This document shows positions 15,079 to 23,239 of a stretch of 27,696 nt of DNA, piece by piece (within the stretch, counting starts at the first letter, position 1; each line of letters opens with the position of its first letter). The stretch lies in assembly GCA_033791545.1 (NCBI GenBank), contig JASJGL010000019.1, positions 1-27,696 on the forward strand, read 5' to 3'. The notes under the pieces were generated by a model. It was given only the letters and a program-made list of their open reading frames with translations, made no database searches and was not told the origin of the DNA. Made by a program: the position numbers and the translations under genes. This DNA comes from Antarcticimicrobium sp033791545. Lineage in GTDB: Bacteria; Pseudomonadota; Alphaproteobacteria; Rhodobacterales; Rhodobacteraceae.

Positions 15079-15765
15079 ATGGAGCAAGACCCGCATAATG
15101 GGGCGGTGAACCCGCTGCCCCCGGTGGTGGCGGCGTTGTTTCTGGTGATCATGGGGATCGAGGTTACGTTTTTCCTCGGGGCGCGCGGCATCATTGGCGG
15201 GCCCGCTGCGGTGGGTTGGCGGCTGTCCGCGATCCAGAGCTATGCGTTCTCAGGCGAGATCTTTGACTGGATGTGGCGCAATGGAACATGGCCGATCGCG
15301 CATCTGCTGCGCTTTGTCTCTTACTCGTTCGTGCATACCTCGTTCACCCATGCGCTGTTCGTCGGTGTTTTCGTGCTGGCGATGGGCAAGATGGTGGCCG
15401 AGGTGTTCGGCAGTCTGGCGATGCTGGCGATCTTTCTGGTGTCGGCGATTGGCGGCGCGTTGATCTATGCGCTGCTGCTGAACGATCCGATGCCGCTGAT
15501 CGGCGGGTTTCCGGCCGTCTACGGGTTGATCGGGGCGTTCACCTATATCCTGTGGCGGCGGCTTGGCGCGGTGGGGGCGAACCAGACGCGGGCGTTTTCG
15601 CTGATCGCGATGCTGATGGGCATTCAACTGGTGTTCGGGTTGATCTTTGGCGGCAGCCCCGACTGGGTTGCCGAGTTGGGCGGTTTCGTCACCGGCTTTA
15701 CGCTGTCAATCTTCGTGTCGCCCGGTGGCTGGGCTCGGATGCGCGGGCGGATCCGGCACGATTAA
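15079..15765 (+). CDS. Rhomboid-fold membrane protein, probable catalytically dead
   Basis: 228-residue membrane protein with about six spans, assigned to the rhomboid fold by the HTSFTHALF loop-helix (86-94), the GGFPAVYGLIGAF helix (142-154) and the AELGGFVTGF helix (198-207). Aligning by eye to E. coli GlpG, the catalytic Ser201 position is Phe144 and the next glycine is Pro145. The catalytic His254 position is Glu199, and the oxyanion Asn154 position is Val95. Peptidase activity is therefore not expected, and a binding or chaperone role, as in other rhomboid pseudoproteases, is an inference. The start is the ATG at 15079, after AAGGAG at 15065-15070; the longer frame from 15001 lies in the trpS promoter region. 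Confidence 0.8.
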   Translation: MEQDPHNGAVNPLPPVVAALFLVIMGIEVTFFLGARGIIGGPAAVGWRLSAIQSYAFSGEIFDWMWRNGTWPIAHLLRFVSYSFVHTSFTHALFVGVFVLAMGKMVAEVFGSLAMLAIFLVSAIGGALIYALLLNDPMPLIGGFPAVYGLIGAFTYILWRRLGAVGANQTRAFSLIAMLMGIQLVFGLIFGGSPDWVAELGGFVTGFTLSIFVSPGGWARMRGRIRHD

Positions 15766-15808
15766 GGCCCGCGCCTGCACGGGGCTGGATAGATTACCAA
15801 GCGTGAGG

Positions 15809-15842
15809 CCGACCCCGCCCGACGTTGCCGCCGGGCGGTCGG
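15809..15842. terminator. Bidirectional hairpin between convergent genes
   Basis: CCGCCCG (15815-15821) pairs with CGGGCGG (15832-15838), extended by CCGA (15809-15812) with TCGG (15839-15842) across a two-base bulge. It sits between the stop codons of the rhomboid-like (+) and YgaP-like (-) genes, so it may end both transcripts. There is no strong T-run. Confidence 0.4.
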
Positions 15843-15895
15843 TTCAAATTGCGCGCTCAAACGCTGCGATTGCAGGACGCTTGGCGATGCAGTTC

Positions 15896-15925
15896 AGATC
15901 ACTTTTTCACAGGTCACTTTTTCAT
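15896..15925 (-). repeat. 15-bp tandem duplication across the YgaP-like stop codon
   Basis: Units 15896-15910 and 15911-15925 match at 13 of 15 bases. Each contains the minus-strand string TGAAAAAGTGA, i.e. the last codons plus the stop. The second in-frame copy lies just beyond the stop, so a second TGA follows. Confidence 0.65.
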
Positions 15926-16105
15926 CGGGCAGGTCTTGAGACCGAGGATCTGATACAGCGGGCACCAGCCCAGCAGACCGGTTGCCAGCGGGATCAACCC
16001 GACCAGACCCCACATGGTTTTGGGGCCGATAAAGATCAGCGACAAGAGGACCAGACCTACGATGATGCGCAGGGCGCGGTCCAGGGTGCCTTCGTTATGG
16101 AGCAT
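15914..16105 (-). CDS. YgaP-like (DUF2892) small inner-membrane protein
   Basis: 63 residues with two hydrophobic helices (about 12-30 and 33-50). It matches the DUF2892/YgaP transmembrane family by RALRIIVGLVLL, GLIPLATGLLGWCPLYQILG and the final TCPMKK. The paired cysteines in GWCPLY and TCPM are typical. In E. coli YgaP this membrane part is fused to a rhodanese domain; here it stands alone, as is common. The function is unknown; sulfur or thiol chemistry is suggested only by that fusion. A good ribosome site (AAGGAAAG) precedes the ATG, and a promoter lies 40 bp upstream. Confidence 0.78.
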   Translation of the reverse strand: MLHNEGTLDRALRIIVGLVLLSLIFIGPKTMWGLVGLIPLATGLLGWCPLYQILGLKTCPMKK

Positions 16106-16143
16106 GACGCTTTCCTTTCAAGACTCAGCGATTGCAGCGAGGG

Positions 16144-16172
16144 ATATTAGCGGATTTTCGCGCCGCTGTCCC
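16144..16172 (-). promoter_or_regulatory. Promoter for the YgaP-like gene
   Basis: Minus strand GGGACA (16172-16167), 17-nt spacer, TAATAT (16149-16144), about 38 bp before the ATG at 16105. The -10 is good and the -35 is half consensus. Confidence 0.45.
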
Positions 16173-16204
16173 ATGTGACATCTTTGCGGGGGTCAGGTCC
16201 AGAT

Positions 16205-17749
16205 TCAGCCCTTGCGGCGCAGGGAGCGGGAGAAATCCGACAGCCGCACCGCGCCGATCACATGGGCTGTGGCGAAATAGACAACGATGCCCAGTGCCAC
16301 CAGTCCGAACAACGCCAGATAGCGCAGCCCGCCGGTGTTGAGCGCCTGCTCCAGCACCCGCGCCGCGGCCCAGAGCACGGCCCCCATCACGGCGGCGGCG
16401 AGGCAGATGCGCCAGATGCGGCTGCGAAAGCGGGCGTCGAACCGGGCGACATCGCCGAACTGTCGCCCGCCGCGCGCCAGAAGCAGCACCATCACCCAAG
16501 CCGCTGTGGTGGTCGCAATCGCGGGGGCGAGCCAGCCGAGAACGGGCGTGAGCCCGATGGCGGCGGCGGCATTCAACGCCATTGCCACCAGCGCATAGCG
16601 GAACGGTGTCGTGGTATCTTCGCGGGCGAAGAACAGCGGTTGCAGGATCTTTTGCAGCACGAAGGCGGGCAGGCCGAGCCCATAGATTGCCACTGCCTGC
16701 GCGATGGCGGCGCTGTCGGTGGCAGTGGTTTCGCCGCGCTGGAACAGCACCGAGACCAGCGGCAGCGGGATCACCATCAGCGCCACGGCCGAGGGAATGG
16801 TCAGCGCCAGCGAGACCTCTCCAGCGCGGGAAAACGCGTGCCGCCCACCGCTTTCGTCCTTGGCGGCCAGCCGACGCGACAGATCCGGCAGCAGCACCAC
16901 GCCGATGGCGATGCCGACCACACCGAGCGGCAGCTGATAGAGCCGGTCGGCGGCATAGAGCCAGCCCACGGCGCGGTCAAAATAGCTGGCCACCTGCTGC
17001 CCGACCAGCAGGTTCACCTGCACCACACCGCCCGCCAGCGCGGCAGGCACGGCGATGCGCACCAGTCGCGCCAGTTCGGGAGTCCAGCGTGGGCGACGCG
17101 GGCGCAGCGCAAAGCCCGCCTTTGCTGAGGCCCGCCAGACCAGCGCCAGCTGGGCCACGCCCGCCACCGGGATCGCCCAGATCAGTGTGCGTGCCACGTC
17201 GCCGCCGAGCCAATACGCCAGTGCCATCGCAGAGACCAGGACCACGTTCAGCAGCACCGGCGCCGCCGCCGCCGCCGCAAAGCGGCCGGTGGCATTCAGG
17301 ATGCCCGAGAACAGCGCCGCCAGCGATATGAACAGCACATAGGGAAAGGCGATGCGCCCGAACTCGACCGAGAGATCGAACCGGGCCTGGCCGCTGAACC
17401 CGCTGGCCATGGCAAAGATCATCCACGGCATCGCCAGCTGCGCCAGAAGCGTCAGCGCGATCAATACGCTGGCCAGCCCGCTCAACGCGTCCTCGGCAAA
17501 GCTCTGCGGGCTTTGGTCGTTCTCGAATTTCTTCGAGAACATCGGCACGAAGGCCATGTTGAAGGCGCCTTCGGCAAAGAAACGGCGGAACAGGTTGGGC
17601 AGCCGGAACGCCACGACATAGGCCTCGTACAGCGGGCCGGTGCCGAGCAGCGCAAGGATCATCGCATCGCGCACAAAACCCAGCACCCGGCTGGCCATTG
17701 TCCAGACGCCGACGGTAAAGAACCCGGCCATCAGGCGGATCGGTTTCAT
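16205..17749 (-). CDS. murJ: Lipid II flippase MurJ (MviN)
   Basis: 514-residue MOP-superfamily membrane protein with about fourteen spans. It translocates lipid II, the peptidoglycan precursor, across the inner membrane. The N-terminus (SRVLGFVRDAMILALLGTG) and the RLPNLFRRFFAEGAFNMAFVP block (about 49-69) are diagnostic of MurJ. FARAE-like and glycine-rich helices follow, and later spans include LLVGQQVASYFDRAVGWLY and YQLPLGVVGIAIG. The arginines of the central cavity in the first helices are present. It lies 99 bp after glnD on the same strand. Confidence 0.94.
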   Translation of the reverse strand: MKPIRLMAGFFTVGVWTMASRVLGFVRDAMILALLGTGPLYEAYVVAFRLPNLFRRFFAEGAFNMAFVPMFSKKFENDQSPQSFAEDALSGLASVLIALTLLAQLAMPWMIFAMASGFSGQARFDLSVEFGRIAFPYVLFISLAALFSGILNATGRFAAAAAAPVLLNVVLVSAMALAYWLGGDVARTLIWAIPVAGVAQLALVWRASAKAGFALRPRRPRWTPELARLVRIAVPAALAGGVVQVNLLVGQQVASYFDRAVGWLYAADRLYQLPLGVVGIAIGVVLLPDLSRRLAAKDESGGRHAFSRAGEVSLALTIPSAVALMVIPLPLVSVLFQRGETTATDSAAIAQAVAIYGLGLPAFVLQKILQPLFFAREDTTTPFRYALVAMALNAAAAIGLTPVLGWLAPAIATTTAAWVMVLLLARGGRQFGDVARFDARFRSRIWRICLAAAVMGAVLWAAARVLEQALNTGGLRYLALFGLVALGIVVYFATAHVIGAVRLSDFSRSLRRKG

Positions 17750-17825
17750 CCTGCACTCTCACGGGCTGGGGTTGGCACGGGGCGTTCTTTCTGACTGTTT
17801 CCCGGCAGGCTTACCCGCTTTGCCC

Positions 17826-17849
17826 GGCGCGGAAAAGGGCCGCCGCGCC
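17826..17849 (-). other. Hairpin at the glnD stop codon
   Basis: GGCGCGG (17826-17832) pairs with CCGCGCC (17843-17849), touching the last base of the glnD TAG. There is no T-run. It could slow 3' decay or reduce readthrough into murJ; equally it may be chance in GC-rich sequence. Confidence 0.3.
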
Positions 17850-20692
17850 TAGGTTTCGGCGCGCTCGGCCCCTTCTGTGATGGCTTTGCGCAGCTTGGCC
17901 TCAAGCGATTTCTGCTTGGCCTTGGAGTGGTATTTCAGCCCGAACATGTCCTTGACATAAAAGCTGTCCACCACCTGTTCGCCATAGGTCGCGATCACTG
18001 CGTTGGCGATATAGACATTGGCCGCAGCCATCGCGCGCGCCAGATCATACAGCAGCCCGGGGCGGTCGCGGGTGTCGACCTCGATGATGGTGTAGATCTC
18101 GGAGCCGTCGTTGTCGAAGGTGATATGGGTCGGCACGTTGAAGGCTTTTTCGCGCTTGCGAATGCGGTCGCGCGATTTCAGCGCCTCGCCCGCCATCACC
18201 TCGCCCCGCAGGGTCTTGCGGATCATCTGGGTCAGGCGCGGCAGGCGATCGGCCTCGAACGGATGGCCGTCGGAATCCTGAATCCAGAAGGCATCGGTGA
18301 CATAGCCGTCCTTGGTCGTGTAGCTGCGCGCATCAACCACATTCGCCCCGACCAGCGCCTGCGCGCCGGCGATGCGGGCAAAGATGCCGGGATGATCCAC
18401 CATCACGAAACAGGCGCGGGTGGCGTCGCGGTCTTCGTCCGGGTGCAGGCGGATCAGGATCTCGGACGGGTCGCCCTTGCTTTCCAGTTCGCGCAGCATC
18501 TCGGCGAAATCCACATGGGCGGTCAGGTGCAGCCCCTGCCAATAGGGCGGATAGTGGCGCGCGGTTTCGGTCTTGAGCACGGATTTCGGCCAGTCGGGCA
18601 GGGCGTCGCGCAGCGCCTTCTTGGCCTCGGCCCCCCGGTTTTCGCGGGTCAGATCCTCCATCCCGGTCTCAAGCGCGCGGCGGGTCTGACGATAGAGCGC
18701 GCGGATCAGCGCCGCTTTCCAGTTGTTCCAGACGTTGGGGCCGACACCGCGGATGTCGCACACGGTAACCACGGTCAAAAGATCCAGCTGTTTGACCGTT
18801 TTCACCGCCTTGGCGAAATCGCGCACCGTGCGCGGATCGGCGATATCGCGTTTCTGCGCCATGTCGGACATCAGCAGGTGATAGCGCACCAGCCAGGACA
18901 CGGTTTCGGTTTCGCTTTTGCTGAGACCCAGCCGCGGCGCGACGTCGCGCGCGATCTTGGCGCCAAGGATCGAATGATCCTCGGGCCGGCCCTTGGCGAT
19001 GTCGTGCAGCAGCAGCGCCACGTAAAGCACGCGGCGGTTCACGCCCCGCTCAAGGATGTTCGACGCGATCGGCAGTGATTCGGTCAGCTCGTTGCGTTCG
19101 ATCTTGGCGAGCTGGGCGATGCACTGGATGATATGCTCGTCCACCGTGTAGCTGTGATACATGTTGAACTGCATCATCGCCACGATCGGTTCGAATTCCG
19201 GCAGGAAGGCGGCAAGCACGCCAAGCTCGTTCATCCGGCGCAGCGCGCGTTCCGGATTACCGTGTTTGAGCAGCAAGTCGAGAAAGATGCGCCGCGCCTC
19301 CTTGTCGGCGCGCATCTCGTCGTCGATCAGATGCAGGTTGGCGGTGACCAGACGCATCGCGTCCGGGTGGATCAACATGCCGGTGCGCAGCCCCTCTTCG
19401 AACAGCCGCAGCAGGTTCACCTTGTCGGCGAGAAAGGCCTTGGGGTCGGCAACGGTAAGACGATTGTTGATCACCTGATAGCCCGCGCGCACCCGCGGGC
19501 GGCGGCGAAAGATTCGTTCCAGCAAGGGTTCGTTCTTGAGGTGGATCGCCTCCAGCTTGGTCAGAAAGATTCGGGTCAGGTCGCCCACCGCCGTCGCTTC
19601 GCGGAAATAGCGCTGCATGAAGATTTCCACGCCGCGCCGTCCGGCCCGGTCGCGATAGCCCATGCGCTCGGCCACCTCGACCTGCAGATCAAAGGTCAGC
19701 TGTTCGGTCGGGCGTCCGGTTATTAGATGCATATGGGAGCGCACCGCCCAGAGAAAATCCTCGGCCTCGACAAATCGGTCGAACTCGTCGGGGCGAAACA
19801 CGCCCAGCGGCACCAGTTCGGCGGTGTTCTGTACCCCGTGGATGTATTTGGCGATCCAGTACAGCGATTGCAGGTCGCGCAAGCCGCCCTTGCCCTCTTT
19901 GACGTTGGGCTCCACCACATAGCGTTCACCCTGCTTGCGATGGCGCGACTCGCGCTCTGACAGTTTGGCTTCGATAAAGGCGCGGGCCCCGTCCGAGAAC
20001 AGCTCACTCTTCAGTCTTGTGTTCAATTCCTCGGCCAGTGACTCGTGGCCGGCGAGAAAACGATGCTCCAGCAGGGCGGTGCGGATGGTGAAATCTTCCT
20101 GGCCCAAGCGGATGCAATCGCGGATCGTGCGGCTGGCGTGGCCTACCTTCAGCTTGATGTCCCACAGGGTGTAGAGCATGGATTCGATCACGCTCTCGGC
20201 CCAGGTGGTGATCTTGGACGGGGTCAGGAACAGCAGATCGACGTCCGAAAACGGCGCCATTTCGCCCCGGCCATAGCCGCCGACGGCGATCACCGCGATC
20301 TGTTCGGTCGCTGTCGGATTGGGCAGCGGGTGCAGATGGGCCGTCGCCAGATGCAGTGCCGAGGTGACGAGCCCGTCGGTCAGGTAGGTATAGGAGCGCG
20401 TCAGCGGGCGCGCGGCAAAGGGCTTTTCCTCAAATGCGGCGGCGATGGCGGCGCGCCCGGCCTCTTGCGCGGTGCGCAAAATGCGCACGGTTTCGGCCCG
20501 CATGATCGCCGGATCCGTGGTGGCCGAGGCGGCGGCGTTGATCTGCGCGCGCACAGAGACACCGTCGAAAATGACGTTTTCATCGCAGATCAACGGGCCG
20601 GGCGGTGCCAGCAGGGCGCCAGTCTGAAGGCCGGCGGCACCCGAGGCCGGATCAGAATCCGGCGCCGGAGAAGCTTGACGGGGCAGGGTCAA
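17849..20692 (-). CDS. glnD: [Protein-PII] uridylyltransferase/uridylyl-removing enzyme
   Basis: 947-residue bifunctional nitrogen sensor that uridylylates PII proteins under nitrogen limitation and removes UMP when glutamine is plentiful. Domains in order are the nucleotidyltransferase with GGYGRGEMAPFSDVDLLFL (138-156), a linker region, the HD hydrolase with LLLHDIAKGRPEDHS (about residue 560), and two C-terminal ACT domains (about 757-830 and 865-940, each with a D-R/H-PG-I/L turn) that bind glutamine. The start is uncertain. An in-frame TGA immediately precedes a TTG at 20692, inside the upstream gene; the next plausible start is a TTG at 20593 (LICDEN), and the first in-frame ATG is at residue 64. 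Both activities look intact. Confidence 0.93.
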   Translation of the reverse strand: MTLPRQASPAPDSDPASGAAGLQTGALLAPPGPLICDENVIFDGVSVRAQINAAASATTDPAIMRAETVRILRTAQEAGRAAIAAAFEEKPFAARPLTRSYTYLTDGLVTSALHLATAHLHPLPNPTATEQIAVIAVGGYGRGEMAPFSDVDLLFLTPSKITTWAESVIESMLYTLWDIKLKVGHASRTIRDCIRLGQEDFTIRTALLEHRFLAGHESLAEELNTRLKSELFSDGARAFIEAKLSERESRHRKQGERYVVEPNVKEGKGGLRDLQSLYWIAKYIHGVQNTAELVPLGVFRPDEFDRFVEAEDFLWAVRSHMHLITGRPTEQLTFDLQVEVAERMGYRDRAGRRGVEIFMQRYFREATAVGDLTRIFLTKLEAIHLKNEPLLERIFRRRPRVRAGYQVINNRLTVADPKAFLADKVNLLRLFEEGLRTGMLIHPDAMRLVTANLHLIDDEMRADKEARRIFLDLLLKHGNPERALRRMNELGVLAAFLPEFEPIVAMMQFNMYHSYTVDEHIIQCIAQLAKIERNELTESLPIASNILERGVNRRVLYVALLLHDIAKGRPEDHSILGAKIARDVAPRLGLSKSETETVSWLVRYHLLMSDMAQKRDIADPRTVRDFAKAVKTVKQLDLLTVVTVCDIRGVGPNVWNNWKAALIRALYRQTRRALETGMEDLTRENRGAEAKKALRDALPDWPKSVLKTETARHYPPYWQGLHLTAHVDFAEMLRELESKGDPSEILIRLHPDEDRDATRACFVMVDHPGIFARIAGAQALVGANVVDARSYTTKDGYVTDAFWIQDSDGHPFEADRLPRLTQMIRKTLRGEVMAGEALKSRDRIRKREKAFNVPTHITFDNDGSEIYTIIEVDTRDRPGLLYDLARAMAAANVYIANAVIATYGEQVVDSFYVKDMFGLKYHSKAKQKSLEAKLRKAITEGAERAET

Positions 20693-21830
20693 TCACAACC
20701 ACCTGTTTGTTCTGGATCGTGGCCACTGCGAGGCCGCGTTCGTTGCTGCCGTTGGGGCGCAGGCGGAAGATGCCGCTGACGCCCTTGAACCCGGCATTCT
20801 GAGTCAGGGCCGCGCCGGTCAGCGCGTCGGATTTACCCGCGCCCACCAGCGCGCCGATGGCGGCGATACCGTCATAGGCCAGACCGCCGATCGGGTGCGG
20901 CGGGCCGCCATAGGTATGGGCATAGCGGTCGCGGAACTGCTGCGACAGCACCGGGTCGGGCATTGCGAACCAGCCGCCCTGCACACCGGGCAGCGCCAGC
21001 GTCTGCGACGGGATATCCCAGCGGGTGAGGCCGATGTACTGCGTTGTCACCGGCGACACGCCCGCCTCGGGCAGGAGTTGCGACAACAGCGGCAGCGCCC
21101 CGGCGGTGGTCGCGGTGAGAAAGATCGCGTCGGCCCCCTGGGTCTGAACCGCGTCGCGAATCGCGGGTATGGCGCTGATCACTCCCTGCTGCGACAGTTC
21201 ATGGCCCACGGCGCCGACCTCTCGCGCACCGGTTTCGGCCATGGCGGTGCGGATCGCGTTGCGCCCAACCTGACCAGCCACATCGGTGCCGTGCACGATC
21301 ACGATATTGCCCTTGCCATGACGCACGGCATAGGCCGAGAGCCGTCGCGCGGTGTTCTCGAAGGTCGGGCCAAGCACAAAGACGTTGCCGCCGGCAATGG
21401 TAGGATTGTTGGAGAAGGACAGCACGTTGATCTGGCGTCCCGCCACGGCAAGCCCGGCGGCGTTGGCGGCCTCGGCATAGACCGGGCCAAGGATAAGACG
21501 CGCGCCCTCGCTCACCGCTTGTGAGGCGACGGAGGCGGCAGTTGCGGCGTCGCCCCGGGTGTCGTAAACGCGCAAGTCGATCTGGACGTTCTGCAGATCG
21601 GCGATGGCGAGGCGCGCCGCGTTCTCCAGGGTTTGTGCCAGGATCGCATCGCCGTCATGACCGGAGCCTTTGGGCACCAGCAGGGCGATGGGCACCGGTT
21701 TGGAGGTATTGATCGACGGCCCGCCGCCGCCGCCCACCATGGCGGTATCACAGGACGATAGCAGCGCGGCTGCGGTCAGGACGAGAAGGGCAAGCGCCGC
21801 CTTGCGGGCGGTGGTGAAAACGGCAAACAT
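20652..21830 (-). CDS. LpoA-like penicillin-binding protein activator lipoprotein
   Basis: 392-residue lipoprotein with signal peptide and lipobox LLSSC (23-27), so Cys27 should be acylated. The rest is a type I periplasmic-binding-protein fold resembling LpoA/YraM and amino-acid receptor domains, from VPIALLVPKGSG on, with VYDTRGDAATAA, AYAVRHGKGNIVIVHG and PIGGLAYDGIAA. E. coli LpoA stimulates the peptidoglycan synthase PBP1A from the outer membrane; that role here is inferred. The 97-residue extension of the open frame above is rejected because the signal peptide begins at the ATG at 21830. It is divergent from rsmI, as yraM is from yraL in E. coli, and its end overlaps the putative glnD start by about 40 bp. 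Confidence 0.85.
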   Translation of the reverse strand: MFAVFTTARKAALALLVLTAAALLSSCDTAMVGGGGGPSINTSKPVPIALLVPKGSGHDGDAILAQTLENAARLAIADLQNVQIDLRVYDTRGDAATAASVASQAVSEGARLILGPVYAEAANAAGLAVAGRQINVLSFSNNPTIAGGNVFVLGPTFENTARRLSAYAVRHGKGNIVIVHGTDVAGQVGRNAIRTAMAETGAREVGAVGHELSQQGVISAIPAIRDAVQTQGADAIFLTATTAGALPLLSQLLPEAGVSPVTTQYIGLTRWDIPSQTLALPGVQGGWFAMPDPVLSQQFRDRYAHTYGGPPHPIGGLAYDGIAAIGALVGAGKSDALTGAALTQNAGFKGVSGIFRLRPNGSNERGLAVATIQNKQVVVIDPAPSSFSGAGF

Positions 21831-21846
21831 AACGAAACGAACTCCC

Positions 21847-21875
21847 TGATCCGGCGGTATGGCTCCGCATGTCAA
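21847..21875 (-). promoter_or_regulatory. Possible promoter of the LpoA-like gene
   Basis: A perfect minus-strand TTGACA lies at 21875-21870, but at 17 nt only a poor -10 (near 21852-21847) is present. Offered as a weak candidate in the 84-bp divergent region shared with rsmI. Confidence 0.3.
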
Positions 21876-21914
21876 TCGCTCAGGATCATAAACGTCTGAA
21901 AGGTCGGGTCCAGC

Positions 21915-22772
21915 GTGAATCACCAAAAAGTCAGTTTGTCTCCGGGGCTGTATTTCCTGGCCACCCCGATTGGGACGGCGCGCGACATCACGTTGCGGGC
22001 ACTGGATATCCTGGCCTCGGCCGATGTGATCGCCGCCGAGGACACCCGCAGCCTGCGCCGGCTGATGGAGATTCACGGCGTGCCGTTGGAGGGGCGACGG
22101 ATCGTCGCCTATCACGATCATAGCGGAGACGTCACGCGGGGGCGGCTGCTGGCGGCGCTGGGCGAGGGGCGCTCGGTTGCCTATGCCTCCGAGGCGGGGA
22201 TGCCGCTGATCGCTGATCCCGGCTATGATTTGAGCCGCGCCGCCTCCGAGGCCGGATTTACGGTGACCGTCGCGCCGGGAGCCTCTGCGGCGCTGGCGGC
22301 ACTGACGCTGGGCGGGCTGCCCACCGATGCATTCTTTTTCTCAGGGTTCCTGCCCAATGCCAGTCAGGCGCGGCGGACGAGACTGGAGGCGTTGCGCGAT
22401 ATTCCCGGGACGCTGGTGTTTTACGAATCCCCCAAACGCGCGACCGCGAGCCTGACTGACATGGCCGAGGTTCTGGGCGGAGAACGGCCTGCCGCGCTGT
22501 GCCGGGAACTGACCAAGAAATTCGAGGAGGTCCGCCGCGGCTCGCTGGCAGAACTGGCGGAGCAGGCCGCCGAAGATCCACCGCGGGGCGAAATCGTGAT
22601 TCTGGTGGATCGCGGGCATTTACCGACTGTTAGTGCTTCTGACATAGAAAACGATCTGCGCGCGGCGCTTGAAGACCACTCTGTTCGGGATGCCGCTGAT
22701 TTCGTGGCCCGGATGCATGGGCAAAAGCGGCGCGAAGTCTATCAGTTGGCGCTGAAACTGGCGAAAAGGTGA
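21915..22772 (+). CDS. rsmI: 16S rRNA (cytidine1402-2'-O)-methyltransferase
   Basis: 285-residue SAM-dependent methyltransferase of the tetrapyrrole-methylase fold that methylates the ribose of C1402 in the decoding centre of 16S rRNA. Visible motifs are LYFLATPIGTARDITLRALD (12-31), AAEDTRSLRRLME (40-52), SEAGMPLIADPGYDL (92-106) and the SAM-binding PGASA (121-125). LVFYESPKR and RGEIVILV follow. The start is GTG at 21915, which gives the expected N-terminus MNHQKVSLSPG; the ribosome site is weak. It ends 4 bp before yraN, forming a two-gene unit. Confidence 0.94.
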   Translation: MNHQKVSLSPGLYFLATPIGTARDITLRALDILASADVIAAEDTRSLRRLMEIHGVPLEGRRIVAYHDHSGDVTRGRLLAALGEGRSVAYASEAGMPLIADPGYDLSRAASEAGFTVTVAPGASAALAALTLGGLPTDAFFFSGFLPNASQARRTRLEALRDIPGTLVFYESPKRATASLTDMAEVLGGERPAALCRELTKKFEEVRRGSLAELAEQAAEDPPRGEIVILVDRGHLPTVSASDIENDLRAALEDHSVRDAADFVARMHGQKRREVYQLALKLAKR

Positions 22773-22776
22773 TGTC

Positions 22777-23169
22777 ATGCAAGGCTGTGCGGCACGACGG
22801 GGGGCGGATCGGCGGGACCGGGGCCTGAGGGCCTATCTGTCGGGGGAGGCGGCTGAGGCGCGTATTGCGCAGGATTACGAGCGACGCGGGTTTTCCGTCG
22901 CGCGGCGGCGCTGGCGCGGCAAGGGCGGCGAGATTGACCTGATCGTGCGGCAGGGGGCCGACGTCATCTTTGTCGAGGTGAAATCGGCACGGGACTTCGC
23001 CACCGCCGCTGGTCGGCTTGGCGCGCGGCAGATGAAACGGCTTTACACGGCGGCAAGCGAATTCCTTGAGGGCGAGCCCGCCGGCCAGTTGACCAGGGCG
23101 CGGTTCGACGTGGCGCTGGTGGATCAACGCGGGGCCTTTGAGATCGTCGAGAACGCTTTCGGCGCCTGA
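22777..23169 (+). CDS. yraN: YraN/UPF0102 family nuclease-fold protein
   Basis: 130 residues with the PD-(D/E)xK-type core GGEIDLIVRQG then VIFVEVKSA; Glu52, Asp54, Glu67 and Lys69 occupy the presumed active site. GEAAEARIAQDYERRGF is the family's N-terminal helix. The function is unproven; resemblance to Holliday-junction resolvases suggests DNA processing. The start ATG is at 22777; an ATG at 22772 overlapping the rsmI stop is in another frame. Linkage to rsmI matches E. coli yraL-yraN. Confidence 0.9.
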   Translation: MQGCAARRGADRRDRGLRAYLSGEAAEARIAQDYERRGFSVARRRWRGKGGEIDLIVRQGADVIFVEVKSARDFATAAGRLGARQMKRLYTAASEFLEGEPAGQLTRARFDVALVDQRGAFEIVENAFGA

Positions 23170-23174
23170 CCCCA

Positions 23175-23228
23175 TTGATCCCTCTGGCGTGCTGGGCCAT
23201 GTATCCAAGGATCAAGCCGTCGGATACA
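23175..23228 (+). promoter_or_regulatory. Interleaved inverted repeats (possible pseudoknot) before gshB
   Basis: Stem A is TTGATCC (23175-23181) with GGATCAA (23209-23215). Stem B is TGTATCC (23200-23206) with GGATACA (23222-23228). Both are perfect 7-bp complements and interleaved, which is H-type pseudoknot topology with linkers of 18, 2 and 6 nt. The end of stem B touches the gshB ribosome site AGGGA (23228-23232). It could control translation, or be two overlapping DNA operators. Confidence 0.4.
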
Positions 23229-23239
23229 GGGAACTGCCC

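Noticed and set aside
17927..19078. 383-codon plus-strand frame opposite glnD
   Set aside because: Antisense shadow of the HD and ACT region of glnD with no start context or motif.
21831..22121. 97-residue N-terminal extension of the LpoA-like protein
   Set aside because: It runs antisense through rsmI and would bury the signal peptide and lipobox, which start at 21830.
23138..23239. Upstream-extended start for gshB inside yraN
   Set aside because: The conserved GshB N-terminus begins at the ATG at 23240 with a proper ribosome site; the extension has no family match.
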